DNA of 54,486 bases from an uncultured Woeseiaceae bacterium (GTDB lineage Bacteria; Pseudomonadota; Gammaproteobacteria; Steroidobacterales; Woeseiaceae): NCBI GenBank assembly GCA_905480255.1, contig CAJQPR010000009.1:1-54486 (forward strand). Reading direction: 5' to 3'. The translations under genes were made by a program, and so were the position numbers. Positions 19,168-29,578 of this stretch are shown one piece after another; positions within the stretch are counted from its first letter, which is position 1; each line of letters begins with the position of its first letter. The notes under the pieces were generated by a model. That model saw only the letters and a list, made by a program, of their open reading frames with translations, searched no databases and was not told where the DNA came from.

Positions 19168-19923
19168 ATGCAAATGCAGGTCGTCACACTGTTTCCGGAC
19201 ATGGTAAACGCAGTCGCCGAATTTGGTGTTGTGGGCAGGGCAGTCGACCGGAGGATTCTCTCCCTGGGCTTCCAGGACCCGCGGGACTTTACGGCGGATG
19301 CGCATCGGACGGTCGATGATCGGCCCTATGGCGGTGGCCCCGGCATGGTGATGAAGTTTGAACCGGCAGTGGCCGCGATTCAGGCAGCCAGGGAAGCAAT
19401 GCCAGCCGGTTCACCGGTGATTTGTATGACGCCGCAGGGCAGGGTTTTCGACCAGGCGGCGGCTACGAGATTGTCAGGTTTGCCAGGAATCATATTGCTG
19501 GCGGGCCGATACGAAGGGATCGACGAGCGGGTCATTGAGTCGGAAGTCGATGAAGAGTTGTCGCTCGGCGATTTTGTGCTGAGTGGCGGCGAGATTGCGG
19601 CGATGGCCGTGATCGATGCGGTAGCGCGGTTGCTGCCGGGTGTACTTGGCGATGAGTCGTCAGCGGAGCAGGATTCGTTCGCGGAAGGCCTGCTGGATCA
19701 CCCACACTACACGCGGCCGGAAGAGATTGAAGGACAACGGGTACCGGAGGTACTCCTGTCCGGGGACCATGGGCGAATTGCGACATGGCGCATGAAAGAA
19801 GCATTGGGACGGACTTTCGTGAGAAGACCTGACCTGGTAGCGCTTCTGGAGTTGAACGACGAGCAGCAGAAACTGCTCGATGAGTATCTGGACGAAAACG
19901 AATTGGATAAGCCGGCAAACTGA
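19168..19923 (+). CDS. trmD: tRNA (guanine-N1)-methyltransferase TrmD
   Basis: A 251-residue SPOUT enzyme that makes m1G37 in tRNAs and so prevents +1 frameshifting. Diagnostic blocks are [26 protein letters not shown] and [19 protein letters not shown] (the AdoMet knot). The ATG at 19168 was chosen because it gives the family N terminus [13 protein letters not shown] and lies just after the rimM stop; a longer frame from 19105 overlaps rimM. Confidence 0.97.
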   Translation: MQMQVVTLFPDMVNAVAEFGVVGRAVDRRILSLGFQDPRDFTADAHRTVDDRPYGGGPGMVMKFEPAVAAIQAAREAMPAGSPVICMTPQGRVFDQAAATRLSGLPGIILLAGRYEGIDERVIESEVDEELSLGDFVLSGGEIAAMAVIDAVARLLPGVLGDESSAEQDSFAEGLLDHPHYTRPEEIEGQRVPEVLLSGDHGRIATWRMKEALGRTFVRRPDLVALLELNDEQQKLLDEYLDENELDKPAN

Positions 19924-19941
19924 CTGGCAGGTGGATTGGAA

Positions 19942-20292
19942 ATGAGCAAGATAATCGACGCAATTGAACAGGAACAAATGACGAAGGAAATTCCCGAGTT
20001 CTCTCCGGGAGATACCGTTGTCGTGCAGGTTAAAGTTAGGGAAGGCGAACGTGAGCGCCTGCAGGCATTTGAAGGCGTTGTCATCGCGAAGCGCAATCGT
20101 GGCCTCAATTCTTCGTTTACGGTACGGAAGATCTCGCATGGCGAAGGCGTTGAGCGCGTTTTCCAGACGTATAGCCCGGTTGTTAACGAAATCAAGGTTA
20201 AGCGCCGCGGTGACGTACGTCGTGCCAAGCTGTACTATTTGCGTGGGCTGACAGGTAAGGCCGCCAGGATCAAGGAAAAGATCAAAGCTTGA
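19942..20292 (+). CDS. rplS: 50S ribosomal protein L19
   Basis: A 116-residue L19, which sits at the interface of the two subunits. It has [35 protein letters not shown] and a basic end with [23 protein letters not shown] 19942 preceded by AGGTGG is preferred to a TTG two codons earlier. Last gene of the operon. The following 230 nt have no gene and no clear intrinsic terminator. Confidence 0.97.
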   Translation: MSKIIDAIEQEQMTKEIPEFSPGDTVVVQVKVREGERERLQAFEGVVIAKRNRGLNSSFTVRKISHGEGVERVFQTYSPVVNEIKVKRRGDVRRAKLYYLRGLTGKAARIKEKIKA

Positions 20293-20522
20293 TAGTTTTC
20301 GAGCGGTGCGGCAAAGGCATCGCAGTCGATTTCGAAATCCTGGCGTATTCCGGGTGAAGACGCAGCTTCGGGGTCGATTTCGCCAGGGTTCGCATGCGCT
20401 TGATGTCTACTGAAATGCAGTTGAATTAATCGTATATGGTCCTTTTCGCCTGAATATGGTCTATCTCTGCAATCACGCCTGAACCAACCCCTGTGGGCAG
20501 GGTCTGTCGAGGCATGAGCACA

Positions 20523-21389
20523 ATGAATGGAATAAATTCGCGCTGCGGCATTCTGGCATCTGCCGCGATCTGCGTGTTGATCAGCGGCTGCGCTTCCCTG
20601 ATGTCGTCGGCCGCCAGCGGGCTTGCCGATAACCTGTCGGTCGCCGTTCTCAATCAGAACGATCCCGAGACTGTTCGTGATGGCGCGCCGGCCTACCTCT
20701 TGTTGCTTGATAGTTTCCTCGAGGGAAGTCCTGAAGACCCTGCATTGCTTTCATCCGCTGCATCGCTCTATGCCACCTATGGAACGGTGTTTGCTGATGA
20801 CGAGGAGCGGGCGTCGCGACTCACCGCACGAGGGCATGACTACAGCACCCGGGCAATTTGTAACAGCTTTAAACCGTCCTGCGAGTGGCCGGGTATGTTG
20901 TTCGAAGACTATCAACAGACGCTTGACGGGTTGAAGCCAAAACACGCGGACGTCGTATTCGCCCACGGTCTCGCGTCACTCGCTTACATCAGGGCGCACA
21001 GCGCAGACTACACCGCTATTGCACAGTTGCCGTACAGCGAAGCTTTGTTTGAGCGCTATCTCGAAATCAACGACGGTACTGACGACGGAGCCGTTCACAC
21101 CTACCTGGGAATACTGAATACCCTGATTCCGCCGGCACTGGGTGGCGATCCCGAGAAGGGTCGCGGTCACTTCGAGCGTGCGATCGAGATTTCGGGTGGC
21201 AGGGATCTCAGTGCCAAAGTTGAGTTTGCGAACGGTTATGCGCGGCTTCTCTACGACCGCGAGTTACATGACCAGTTGCTCAAAGAAGTGCTGGAAGCGG
21301 ACCCTGAAGTGCCGGGCAGTACCTTGCTAAATGTACTTGCCCAGAGGCAAGCTAAGGATCTGCTGGAGTCAGCAGACGATTACTTTTGA
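20523..21389 (+). CDS. TRAP-associated TAtT-family lipoprotein
   Basis: A 288-residue predicted lipoprotein: a hydrophobic leader ends in the lipobox LISGCAS. The mature part is helical with TPR-like repeats (LLLLDSFLEGSPEDPALLSSA, RYLEINDGTDDGAVHTYLGI), matching the TAtT (TRAP-T-associated) family found beside dctPQM. Such proteins are thought to form trimers that hand ligand to the solute-binding protein; the substrate is unknown. The ATG at 20523 was chosen for GAGG at 20509-20512. The ATG at 20514 has the same motif too close. It is the first gene of a five-gene transport cluster. Confidence 0.8.
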   Translation: MNGINSRCGILASAAICVLISGCASLMSSAASGLADNLSVAVLNQNDPETVRDGAPAYLLLLDSFLEGSPEDPALLSSAASLYATYGTVFADDEERASRLTARGHDYSTRAICNSFKPSCEWPGMLFEDYQQTLDGLKPKHADVVFAHGLASLAYIRAHSADYTAIAQLPYSEALFERYLEINDGTDDGAVHTYLGILNTLIPPALGGDPEKGRGHFERAIEISGGRDLSAKVEFANGYARLLYDRELHDQLLKEVLEADPEVPGSTLLNVLAQRQAKDLLESADDYF

Positions 21390-21427
21390 ACACTGATGAG
21401 ACGGGATTGTCTCATCGGAGGATGATG

Positions 21428-22462
21428 ATGCGAATGCTCAGGAAAATAACAATTTCAGCACTGCTGGTGGTCGGTCTCTATGTGCCGGTTGCCAACGCGG
21501 TCGACATCAAAATTGCGACGCTGGTGCCAAATCAATCGCAGTGGATGCAGGATATGCGTGCCGCTGGGAAGCTGATTGAAGAACGAACAGCCGGTCGCGT
21601 GAAGCTCAAGTTTTATGGCGGTGGTACGCAGGGCACGGAAGATAAGGTTCTGCAAAAGATCAAGATCGGCCAGCTGCATGGCGGAACGTTTTCTGCCACC
21701 AACTTTATGAAAGACTATGGCGCGATCAATCTCTACGGTTTGCCATTCGTCTTCAAATCCTGGGATGAGATGCGGTTTGTCCGGGAAAGAATGGACGCAG
21801 AGCTCGCATCCGGATTTTCCGATCTTAACTATGTCACTTTCGGTTTTGCAGGTTCGTTTGCGGTCGTGTTGTCAAATCAGCCGATCAGCAAGTACGAAGA
21901 CATGAAAGGCAAGAAAGTCTGGCTGCCGCAGGGCGATTTCGTTAGTTACGAGGCGATGCGGCGCCTGCAGTTGTCTCCGGTGTCGCTACCCATCACAGAC
22001 GTTATGACTGGATTACAGACGGGTCTTCTTGATATTGCGCTCGCACCACCCGAAATTGCCGTGGCGTTGCAGTGGCATACGCGTGTTAAGTATGTAACCG
22101 ATATGCCGGTAGTATTTGCATTGTCATTCCTCGCAATAAACAAACGTACCTTTGATCGCATTTCCGGAGATGATCAGAGTGTCGTCAAAGAAATACTCTC
22201 GGGCGTGTATGAAAAAATAGATCAGAAAGCTCCGGCGGAATCGGCCAATGCAATGGAAGCATTGGTGAATATCGGCATAGAGAATGTTGAACCAAGTGAT
22301 GGCCAGTTCGATGAATTGCAGTCGACGATGAATGTATTCAATCGGGAGATGGCAGTCGATGGAGCATATCCAATTGGTTTATATGAAAAAATGCTGGGGT
22401 TTCGAGCCGAGTTCCGCAACAATCACCGGGACGGTGATGCCGCTGAATCAGGCGGCATGTAA
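21428..22462 (+). CDS. dctP: TRAP transporter solute-binding protein (DctP family)
   Basis: A 344-residue periplasmic binding protein with a Sec leader (MRMLRKITISALLVVGLY to VANA) and the DctP fold. KIATLVPNQSQWMQDM, the loop GTQGTEDKVLQKIKIGQLHGG, and LPFVFKSWDEMRF and GKKVWLPQGD are typical ligand-region blocks. Three ATG codons follow GGAGG (21417-21421); the third (21428) has the best spacing. It sits between the TAtT lipoprotein and DctQ, confirming a TRAP system. The ligand is probably an organic acid or a similar anion; the sequence does not say which. Confidence 0.9.
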   Translation: MRMLRKITISALLVVGLYVPVANAVDIKIATLVPNQSQWMQDMRAAGKLIEERTAGRVKLKFYGGGTQGTEDKVLQKIKIGQLHGGTFSATNFMKDYGAINLYGLPFVFKSWDEMRFVRERMDAELASGFSDLNYVTFGFAGSFAVVLSNQPISKYEDMKGKKVWLPQGDFVSYEAMRRLQLSPVSLPITDVMTGLQTGLLDIALAPPEIAVALQWHTRVKYVTDMPVVFALSFLAINKRTFDRISGDDQSVVKEILSGVYEKIDQKAPAESANAMEALVNIGIENVEPSDGQFDELQSTMNVFNREMAVDGAYPIGLYEKMLGFRAEFRNNHRDGDAAESGGM

Positions 22463-22464
22463 CC

Positions 22465-22986
22465 TTGTCTGAGACGCCGGGTCTCGCGGCTCGCCTCGAA
22501 CGCTGGGGTACCGCGTTCGAAAATGCCGCGCTCGTCATTCTGCTGGGCGCGATGATGCTGCTCGCCGTCGCGCAGATCGTGCTGCGTATTTTCTTCAGTT
22601 TTGGTTTTGTCTGGGCAGACGAACTGGTCAAACTGTTTGTTCTCTGGATTGCACTGATCGCATCCATCGCTGCCAGTCGCAGCAATCGACACCTTCGCAT
22701 CGACGTGCTGTCACATTTCGTCGCGGAAAAATATGCTCGGATTCCGCGCATCATTGTTGATGCATTCGCTGCATTTATGTGCGGGTTTCTGGCGTGGCAT
22801 TCGTGGCGCTATGTCCAGCTGACTATTGAGTTCGAAGACACCGTGCTTAGCAATTTCCCTGCGTGGATCGCCTATATCCTGTTGCCACTGTCATTCGCTC
22901 TCATGTGCTATCGCTTTGTATTGTCGTGTGGCAGCGACCTCATCAGGACCTTTCGGCCTGGCGAAGAGGAGGGTAGCGACGCATGA
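22465..22986 (+). CDS. dctQ: TRAP transporter small permease (DctQ family)
   Basis: A 173-residue protein with four predicted TM helices and the DctQ motif region FGFVWADELVKLFVLWIALIA followed by ASRSNRHLRIDVL. The start is a TTG two nucleotides after the dctP stop. Its end overlaps dctM in ATGA. DctQ pairs with DctM to form the membrane unit of the sodium-coupled transporter. Confidence 0.9.
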   Translation: MSETPGLAARLERWGTAFENAALVILLGAMMLLAVAQIVLRIFFSFGFVWADELVKLFVLWIALIASIAASRSNRHLRIDVLSHFVAEKYARIPRIIVDAFAAFMCGFLAWHSWRYVQLTIEFEDTVLSNFPAWIAYILLPLSFALMCYRFVLSCGSDLIRTFRPGEEEGSDA

Positions 22987-24239
22987 TCTTGAGCGCCTTG
23001 CTTATCCTGCTCGCCATATTCGGTGCGCCGTTGTTTACGGTAATTGCTGCGAGCGCAATGCTTGGCTACCAACGCGAAGGAATCGACCTGATGGCAATCG
23101 CTATCGAGGTTCTTGGAATCGCGGGGATGCCAATGTTGTCGGCCATTCCATTGTTCACGTTTGCCGGTTATCTGCTGAGCAAGAGCAATGCGCCGCAACG
23201 CCTGGTACGCGTAACCAGCGCAATACTGGGGTGGATGCCGGGTGGTCTTGCATTGGTCGCGCTTGCGGCTTGCGCATTTTTCACTGCATTTACCGGCGCG
23301 TCAGGCGTCACGATTATTGCGCTGGGCGCCATCCTGTATCCGGCACTGAAGCAGGACGGATATCCGGACAACTTCAACCTGGGTCTCGTAACCACGTCAG
23401 GAAGCCTCGGATTGTTGTTCGCGCCCTCCCTCCCGTTGATCCTGTATGGCGTTGTCGCCGAAGTTTCTGTCGATAACCTGTTTCGTGCGGGCGTCTTGCC
23501 GGGCTTGCTGATGCTGGTGCTGTTGGGCGGGTACAGCTTGTGGGTCAACCGGCATAATCGTAAACCGCTGGCTCACTTTTCCTGGAAAGAGGTCGGTTCA
23601 GCGCTCTGGGAAGCCAAGTGGGAGATTCCGCTGCCGATTTTTGTGTTGGGCGGTATTTACTCAGGATTTTTCGCGGTTTCGGAAGCAGCAGCCGTGACCG
23701 CACTTTATGTGCTTGTCGTCGAAGTATTTGTTCTCGGAGAAATTAAACTGAGAGAGCTTCCAGAGGTGATGCGCGAGTCGATGCTACTGGTCGGCGGAAT
23801 CCTGATCATTCTCGGCGTCTCGTTGGCATCAACGAACTACATGATCGACGCGGGAGTGCCGCAGCAGCTACTCGAATATATCACCGAGTTTGTATCGAGC
23901 CAGGCCAGCTTCCTGTTTCTCCTGTTCATCTTCCTGTTGGTTCTTGGCGCTATCCTGGATATCTTCTCGGCTATCGTACTGGTGGTGCCTCTGATTTTGC
24001 CGATCGCCGCGCAGTATGGCGTGAACGATTTTCACCTGGGAATCATCTTCCTCGCTGCGATGCAACTTGGATACCTGACGCCACCTGTCGGTCTCAATCT
24101 CTTCATAGCGAGTTATCGCTTTGATCGACCGATAATGAACGTCTACGCGGCAACTTTCCCGTTCCTTCTGATCCTGATGGCCAGCGTATTGATCATCATG
24201 TACTGGGCAGACCTGTCGCTGTGGTGGTTGCCTGATTGA
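22983..24239 (+). CDS. dctM: TRAP transporter large permease (DctM family)
   Basis: A 418-residue protein with about twelve TM segments. Diagnostic blocks are PLFTFAGYLLSKS, FFTAFTGASGVTIIALG, LGLLFAPSLPLILYG, LVLGAILDIFSAIVLVVPL and QLGYLTPPVGLNLF. It catalyses sodium-coupled uptake together with DctQ and the binding protein. The start overlaps dctQ and the stop overlaps the reading frame of the next gene's upstream TTG. Confidence 0.93.
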   Translation: MILSALLILLAIFGAPLFTVIAASAMLGYQREGIDLMAIAIEVLGIAGMPMLSAIPLFTFAGYLLSKSNAPQRLVRVTSAILGWMPGGLALVALAACAFFTAFTGASGVTIIALGAILYPALKQDGYPDNFNLGLVTTSGSLGLLFAPSLPLILYGVVAEVSVDNLFRAGVLPGLLMLVLLGGYSLWVNRHNRKPLAHFSWKEVGSALWEAKWEIPLPIFVLGGIYSGFFAVSEAAAVTALYVLVVEVFVLGEIKLRELPEVMRESMLLVGGILIILGVSLASTNYMIDAGVPQQLLEYITEFVSSQASFLFLLFIFLLVLGAILDIFSAIVLVVPLILPIAAQYGVNDFHLGIIFLAAMQLGYLTPPVGLNLFIASYRFDRPIMNVYAATFPFLLILMASVLIIMYWADLSLWWLPD

Positions 24240-24253
24240 ATACATTGGCTGAA

Positions 24254-25399
24254 ATGAGCAAAAAAATATTTCGCGGTGTGGTTTACAGATTCGGCCGCCG
24301 CCTGACGCTAATGGCCAGTATTATTTGTCTGGCTCCACTCGTGTCTGCACAGGACGGGGCGGATCTGTCCGATATTTCGCTGCCACCCGGTTTCCAAATT
24401 GAGATATGGACTGACGCTGTCCCCAATGCGCGATCGATGGCGCTTGGAGACAACGGAACCGTATTTGTCGCCACGCGCAGGGACGGCCGGGTCTATGCCG
24501 TAACGCCGGCTGACGATGGAGATCACATCGTTACAACCCTTGCCGAGGGATTGAAAATGCCAAATGGCGTCGCGTTTCATGATGGCGCTCTTTTCGTGGC
24601 AGAAAATCAACGAATCATCCGATTTGACAATATTGAGTCCAGTCTCAACAGAGTGCCGGAACCCAAGGTTGTCATTGATACTTTATCGTCGGAAAGTCAC
24701 CACGGTTGGCGATACATTGACTTCGGCCCGGATGGAAAACTCTACATTGCACTGGGCGCTCCCTGTAACGTTTGCGAACGCGAAGGAGCTGCGAATATCA
24801 GTCGTATGAATCCGGATGGCAGTGGGCAGGAAATATTCGCAGAAGGAATTCGGAATTCTGTTGGTCTGACCTGGCACCCGGAGACCGGTGAGCTCTGGTT
24901 CACCGACAACGGACGAGACATGCTCGGTGACGATATTCCGTCCGGCGAGCTAAACCACGCGCCGATCTCCGGCATGCATTTTGGGTTTCCCTACTGTCAC
25001 GGCGGCGACATTCCGGACCCGGAATTCGGTGACGCTCGCCAATGCTCCGAATTCGAAGCACCGGCACAAAAGCTCGGTCCGCATGTGGCGCCACTGGGGC
25101 TGGTCTTCTATACCGGCGATTCTTTTCCGGCAAGCTATCGCGGGCAGGCATTTATTGCAGAACATGGTTCGTGGAACCGGTCGAAAAAAATTGGTTATCG
25201 GGTGACGCTTGTCCGGTTCGAGGACGGGCGTCCTTCAGGGTACGAGGTTTTCGCTGACGGCTGGCTGCAGGGCGAAAAAGTATCCGGGCGTCCGGTCGAT
25301 CTTCTTGTTCTCGACGACGGCTCAATGCTGGTCAGTGATGATCAGAGTGGGGCAATTTACAGAATCTCATATATCAGGCCGCTCAACGAAGGCGTCTGA
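24254..25399 (+). CDS. Exported sorbosone-dehydrogenase-like (PQQ/SGDH-type) six-bladed propeller protein
   Basis: A ~381-residue protein with a Sec leader (MSKKIFRGVVYRFGRRLTL to PLVSAQ). Its propeller blocks belong to the soluble glucose/sorbosone dehydrogenase family: RSMALGDNGTVFVAT, KMPNGVAFHDGALFVAE, GLTWHPETGELWFTDNGRD, FAEGIRNSVG and FIAEHGSWNRSKKIGYRV. Several cysteines (CNVCE, YCHGG, RQCSE) could form periplasmic disulfides. Family members oxidise sugars or aldehydes with PQQ, but PQQ use is not proven here. A TTG at 24236 is an alternative start. It directly follows dctM, so a link to the imported substrate is a reasonable inference. Confidence 0.8.
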   Translation: MSKKIFRGVVYRFGRRLTLMASIICLAPLVSAQDGADLSDISLPPGFQIEIWTDAVPNARSMALGDNGTVFVATRRDGRVYAVTPADDGDHIVTTLAEGLKMPNGVAFHDGALFVAENQRIIRFDNIESSLNRVPEPKVVIDTLSSESHHGWRYIDFGPDGKLYIALGAPCNVCEREGAANISRMNPDGSGQEIFAEGIRNSVGLTWHPETGELWFTDNGRDMLGDDIPSGELNHAPISGMHFGFPYCHGGDIPDPEFGDARQCSEFEAPAQKLGPHVAPLGLVFYTGDSFPASYRGQAFIAEHGSWNRSKKIGYRVTLVRFEDGRPSGYEVFADGWLQGEKVSGRPVDLLVLDDGSMLVSDDQSGAIYRISYIRPLNEGV

Positions 25400-25421
25400 A
25401 CTCTTACTCACGGATATCCCT

Positions 25422-27272
25422 ATGAGCGCAGGCAAAGCCCTAGCTAAACTCTTTTCACTGTTGTGGGGCGGTGTGGACGGACTACGTAAGGTCCTGCATC
25501 TCCTCCTGATGTTGTTCATCTTTTCGCTCATCGTGAGCGCTTTGTCATCGACGGCGCCAACGGTTCCGGGTAGCGCTGCGTTGGTTATCCGACCAGTCGG
25601 CAGACTCGTCGAACAGCTGGCAGGCGATCCGTTTGACCGTGCATTGGCCGAATTGATGGGCGATGCCGAACCGCAGACCATAGTTCAGGACGTCGTCGAC
25701 GGCCTCGCATTTGCAAAGGACGATGATCGTATTACGTCCGTGGTGCTTGATCTTTCAGGGATGCCGGGAGGCGGCCTGAGCAAGCTGAAAAGGATCGGGG
25801 ACGCGATTGATGATTTTCGCTCATCAGGAAAGACTGTCATTGCCAATGCCGACTACTACGGTCAGGGCGGTTACTACCTGGCGTCCCGGGCAGATGAGTT
25901 GTATATGCACCCGGACGGCGCACTATTGATATCCGGTTTTGGTGTCTACATGAACTACTACAAGGACGCGATCGACAAACTCAGGATTGACTGGAACATA
26001 TTCAAAGTCGGGACATACAAATCAGCTGTCGAACCGTTTATGCGCAACGATATGTCAGAGGCGGACCGGGAAGCACTCGAATTTGTTGTCGACCAGTTAT
26101 GGGCGCTTTACAAGGGCGACGTAGAGGCGGCCAGAGATCTTGAACCCGGCGCGATCGACAGCATCCTGGAAAACGTCACCAGCAATATGGAGTCGGTGAA
26201 CGGTGACTTCGCAGCCCTGGCCCTGGAGAGCAACCTCGTTGACGGACTTTTGACTCGTGCCGAGTTGCAGAGTCGAATCGTCGAGGTCGCGGGTAAAAAC
26301 GGCGACGACAGCGACTATCCCTCTGCGCAGCTTGACGACTATTTGCAACAGATGCGCTTGCTGAAAGGCGACGACGAGGGTCAACAGAACGTTGCAGTTG
26401 TTGTCGCTGCAGGTGAAATATTAAATGGCAGTCAGCCCCCGGGTTTAATCGGCGGGAACTCAACTTCGAGCCTGTTGCGCAAAGTGCGTAAGGACGATTC
26501 TGTCAAAGCCGTCGTGCTGCGAGTAGACAGTCCCGGCGGGAGTACGTTCGCATCCAGTGTCATTCTTGATGAAGTTAAGGCTATCCAGGCAGCCGGTATT
26601 CCCGTCGTCGTTTCGATGGGTAGTGTTGCCGCTTCCGGCGGTTACTGGGTCTCGATGTCAGCGGACAAAATCTATGCGTCGCCTTACACGATCACCGGGT
26701 CGATTGGGATATTTGGTATGTTTCCGACATTCCAGCGTTCGCTCGAGGCATTAGGCATCACAACCGACGGCTTTGGCACGACGCCCTGGGCCGGTCAATT
26801 TCGTCCTGATCGTGCGCTGTCCGAGGACGCGAAAGCCTTGTTCCAGATGTCGATTGAAAATGGCTATGATCAGTTCATCACAGGTGTGGCCGACGGGCGC
26901 GAGCTTGATAAAGAATTTGTGGACAGCATCGCGCAGGGAAGAGTGTGGACCGGAAGTGATGCGATAGAAAATGGCCTGGTGGATGAACTGGGCAACCTCG
27001 AAGATGCAATCCTGGCTGCAGCCGAATTGGCGGAATTGGAAGCCGACGACTACGGTCGCAAATACTTCGAGCAGGAACTCGAACCCGGTGAGCAGTTGTT
27101 ACTGGACCTCATGGGCGGAGCAAAGTCGTGGGGTCTCGATTTCGGCAGACTTGGCCAACCGCGGCCGGCAATTCAACATGTAGCAGATGTGCTTGAAAAC
27201 ACTTTGGCGCCGTTAACGAAATTCAACGACCCGAAGGGAATCTATTCACATTGTTTCTGTGAATTTGAGTAA
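25422..27272 (+). CDS. sppA: Signal peptide peptidase SppA (67-kDa type)
   Basis: A 616-residue membrane-anchored protease, close to the 618 of E. coli SppA, that degrades released signal peptides. An N-terminal TM segment (about 24-42) is followed by two S49 domains. The Lys/Ser dyad appears as Lys200 in TYKSAVEPF and the serine of SVAASGGYWVS (about 405), next to TITGSIGIFGMFPTFQ-like sequence. The long upstream open frame starts inside the preceding gene. The ATG at 25422 gives the family N terminus. It is convergent with tdh, 8 nt apart. Confidence 0.93.
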   Translation: MSAGKALAKLFSLLWGGVDGLRKVLHLLLMLFIFSLIVSALSSTAPTVPGSAALVIRPVGRLVEQLAGDPFDRALAELMGDAEPQTIVQDVVDGLAFAKDDDRITSVVLDLSGMPGGGLSKLKRIGDAIDDFRSSGKTVIANADYYGQGGYYLASRADELYMHPDGALLISGFGVYMNYYKDAIDKLRIDWNIFKVGTYKSAVEPFMRNDMSEADREALEFVVDQLWALYKGDVEAARDLEPGAIDSILENVTSNMESVNGDFAALALESNLVDGLLTRAELQSRIVEVAGKNGDDSDYPSAQLDDYLQQMRLLKGDDEGQQNVAVVVAAGEILNGSQPPGLIGGNSTSSLLRKVRKDDSVKAVVLRVDSPGGSTFASSVILDEVKAIQAAGIPVVVSMGSVAASGGYWVSMSADKIYASPYTITGSIGIFGMFPTFQRSLEALGITTDGFGTTPWAGQFRPDRALSEDAKALFQMSIENGYDQFITGVADGRELDKEFVDSIAQGRVWTGSDAIENGLVDELGNLEDAILAAAELAELEADDYGRKYFEQELEPGEQLLLDLMGGAKSWGLDFGRLGQPRPAIQHVADVLENTLAPLTKFNDPKGIYSHCFCEFE

Positions 27273-27280
27273 CCGAATCG

Positions 27281-28306
27281 TCAGTCCCAACTGAGAATGA
27301 TCTTGCCGGACTGACCTGATTCCATCAGATCGAATGCTTCCTGATAGTCGTCAATCGGGAATTGGTGGGTGATGATTGGATCGATGCTCAGGCCGCTTTG
27401 CAGCATACTCGACATCTTGTACCAGGTTTCAAACATCTCGCGACCATAGACACCCTTGATTATCAGTCCTTTGAATATGACTTCGTTCCAGTCGATAGCC
27501 ATGTCGCCCGGGGGTATGCCGAGGAGGGCAACATTGCCGCCGTGATGCATCGTACGTAACAGGTCTCGGAAAGCGGCGGGGTTGCCGGACATTTCCATAC
27601 CGACGTCGAAACCTTCTTCCATTCCCAGGTCCTGCATCACCTGGTCTATCGTTCCTTCAGTGACGTTCAGCGCTACCGAAGCGCCCATCTTGCTCGCCAG
27701 CTCCAGGCGATAATCGTTTACGTCAGTAATGACGATGTGTCTCGCTCCGGCATAGCGGGCAATAGCGACGGCCATTATGCCAATAGGTCCCGCGCCGGTG
27801 ATAAGGACGTCTTCACCCACGAGATCGAATGAGAGTGCGGTATGCGTCGCGTTTCCAAACGGATCGAGGATCGCGGCCATCTCGTTGCTGATCACGTCGG
27901 GTAGTTTGAAGATATTGAAAGCGGGGACTGCGATGTAATCTGCGAACGCGCCCTGGCGATTAACGCCGATTCCAACAGCGCTTCTGCAAAGGTGACGCCG
28001 CCCGGCACGACAATTGCGGCAAAAACCGCAGGTAACGTGGCCTTCAGCCGAGACCCGGTCGCCGATTTCATACCCTTTGACTTCGATTCCGATTTCGACA
28101 ATTTCGCCGGAGAATTCGTGGCCGACCGCCATGGGCACGGGAATCGTCTTTTGAGCCCAGGCGTCCCATTGGTAGATATGAATGTCTGTTCCGCAAATCG
28201 CTGTGCGACGAACTTTGATCAGGACGTCGTTGTGGCCAATCGTCGGCTTCTTGATTGTTTCCAGCCAGATGCCGCGTTCGGGCTTTGCTTTGACGAGTGC
28301 GCGCAT
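27281..28306 (-). CDS. tdh: L-threonine 3-dehydrogenase
   Basis: A 341-residue zinc MDR enzyme, the E. coli Tdh length, oxidising threonine to 2-amino-3-ketobutyrate with NAD+. The catalytic zinc ligands are in [13 protein letters not shown] and GHEFSGEI; the structural zinc cysteines are in [15 protein letters not shown]. The nucleotide-binding block is [14 protein letters not shown]. It lies 8 nt downstream of kbl, forming the kbl-tdh threonine degradation operon. Confidence 0.96.
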   Translation of the reverse strand: MRALVKAKPERGIWLETIKKPTIGHNDVLIKVRRTAICGTDIHIYQWDAWAQKTIPVPMAVGHEFSGEIVEIGIEVKGYEIGDRVSAEGHVTCGFCRNCRAGRRHLCRSAVGIGVNRQGAFADYIAVPAFNIFKLPDVISNEMAAILDPFGNATHTALSFDLVGEDVLITGAGPIGIMAVAIARYAGARHIVITDVNDYRLELASKMGASVALNVTEGTIDQVMQDLGMEEGFDVGMEMSGNPAAFRDLLRTMHHGGNVALLGIPPGDMAIDWNEVIFKGLIIKGVYGREMFETWYKMSSMLQSGLSIDPIITHQFPIDDYQEAFDLMESGQSGKIILSWD

Positions 28307-28314
28307 ATCGATTC

Positions 28315-29514
28315 TCAGTTTATGACGCCAAGCTCGCGACCGACAGTGCCAAATGCGGCTATCGCGTGGTCGAGCTGTTGAGTTGTAAGGCCGGCCGACA
28401 TTTGTGTCCTGATTCGTGCCTGACCTTTCGGTACTACCGGGAACGAAAATCCGATGACGTAGACTCCGTGGCCCAGAAGTTTATCCGCCATTTCCGTGGC
28501 GAGCCGAGCATCGCCCAACATTACGGGAATTATTGGGTGTTCCCCAGGCTTCAGTTCGAATCCCAGCTCCGTCATTCCGGAACGAAAGTGCGCGGCATTT
28601 TCATGAAGTCTGGTTCTCAGGCTATCGTCGCCTTCGAGAAGATCAAGTACGGCAATGGACGTTGCCGCAATTGCAGGTGCGACGGAATTCGAGAACAGGT
28701 AGGGGCGGGAGCGTTGCCTTAGCCAACCGACGATTTCCTTCCTGCCTGATGTGAACCCCCCGGATGCACCGCCCAGCGCCTTGCCGAGTGTGCCGGTAAT
28801 GATGTCGATTCGACCCATTACATCCCGATACTCATGTGTTCCCTTGCCGTTCGCGCCAAGGAAACCGCTGGCGTGGCAGTCATCGACCATAGTCATCGCG
28901 CCGTAGCGATCGGCGAGATCGCAGATATCCTTCAGGTTGGCGATTGTACCGTCCATCGAGAATACGCCGTCTGTGACGATGAGTTTCTGCTGACAATCAC
29001 CGGCTGCTTGGAGGTTTTCCTCCAGCGCGCCCATGTCGTTGTTCTGGTAGCGGAATCTTTGCGCTTTGGACAAGCGGATACCGTCGATGATGCTTGCGTG
29101 ATTTAAGGCATCGCTGATAACAGCGTCATCGTTGGTCAACAAGGTTTCGAACAGACCGCCATTGGCATCGAAACAGGACGGGTAAAGAATGGTGTCCTCG
29201 GTGCCAAGGAATGCGCTGATGCGTGCTTCCAGTTCCTTGTGAATTGTTTGAGTGCCGCAGATAAAGCGGACGGACGCCATGCCATAGCCAAATTCATCAA
29301 GCGCCGCATGGGCAGCCTCAATGATGGATGGATGGTTTGCCAAACCGAGATAGTTGTTCGCGCAAAGGTTGAGAACTTCAGAAGTTCCGCCATTGTTCCG
29401 AACATCGATGGCTGCCTGCTGTGGGCCCGCAATGAGCCGCTCCTGCTTGAAAAGTCCCTGTTCCTTAAGTGCTTCCGTTCGCTCGGCGAGGGAGGTCAGA
29501 AATTCGGTGGGCAC
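28315..29514 (-). CDS. kbl: Glycine C-acetyltransferase (2-amino-3-ketobutyrate CoA ligase)
   Basis: A ~399-residue fold type I PLP enzyme that converts 2-amino-3-ketobutyrate and CoA to glycine and acetyl-CoA. The PLP region [20 protein letters not shown] includes the Schiff-base lysine. [23 protein letters not shown] and [12 protein letters not shown] are family blocks. The GTG at 29514 aligns with the start of E. coli Kbl; a TTG at 29544 would add ten residues. First gene of kbl-tdh. Confidence 0.95.
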   Translation of the reverse strand: MPTEFLTSLAERTEALKEQGLFKQERLIAGPQQAAIDVRNNGGTSEVLNLCANNYLGLANHPSIIEAAHAALDEFGYGMASVRFICGTQTIHKELEARISAFLGTEDTILYPSCFDANGGLFETLLTNDDAVISDALNHASIIDGIRLSKAQRFRYQNNDMGALEENLQAAGDCQQKLIVTDGVFSMDGTIANLKDICDLADRYGAMTMVDDCHASGFLGANGKGTHEYRDVMGRIDIITGTLGKALGGASGGFTSGRKEIVGWLRQRSRPYLFSNSVAPAIAATSIAVLDLLEGDDSLRTRLHENAAHFRSGMTELGFELKPGEHPIIPVMLGDARLATEMADKLLGHGVYVIGFSFPVVPKGQARIRTQMSAGLTTQQLDHAIAAFGTVGRELGVIN

Positions 29515-29578
29515 GGGTTTGCTCTCAGTGTCGAATGGCCGCAAAGTATATCAGGAGAATAACGACCAGCAGGTTCAG

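Noticed and set aside
20293-20522. A possible terminator or small gene after rplS
   Set aside because: Only weak inverted repeats without a U-tract and no credible frame are present; nothing can be called.
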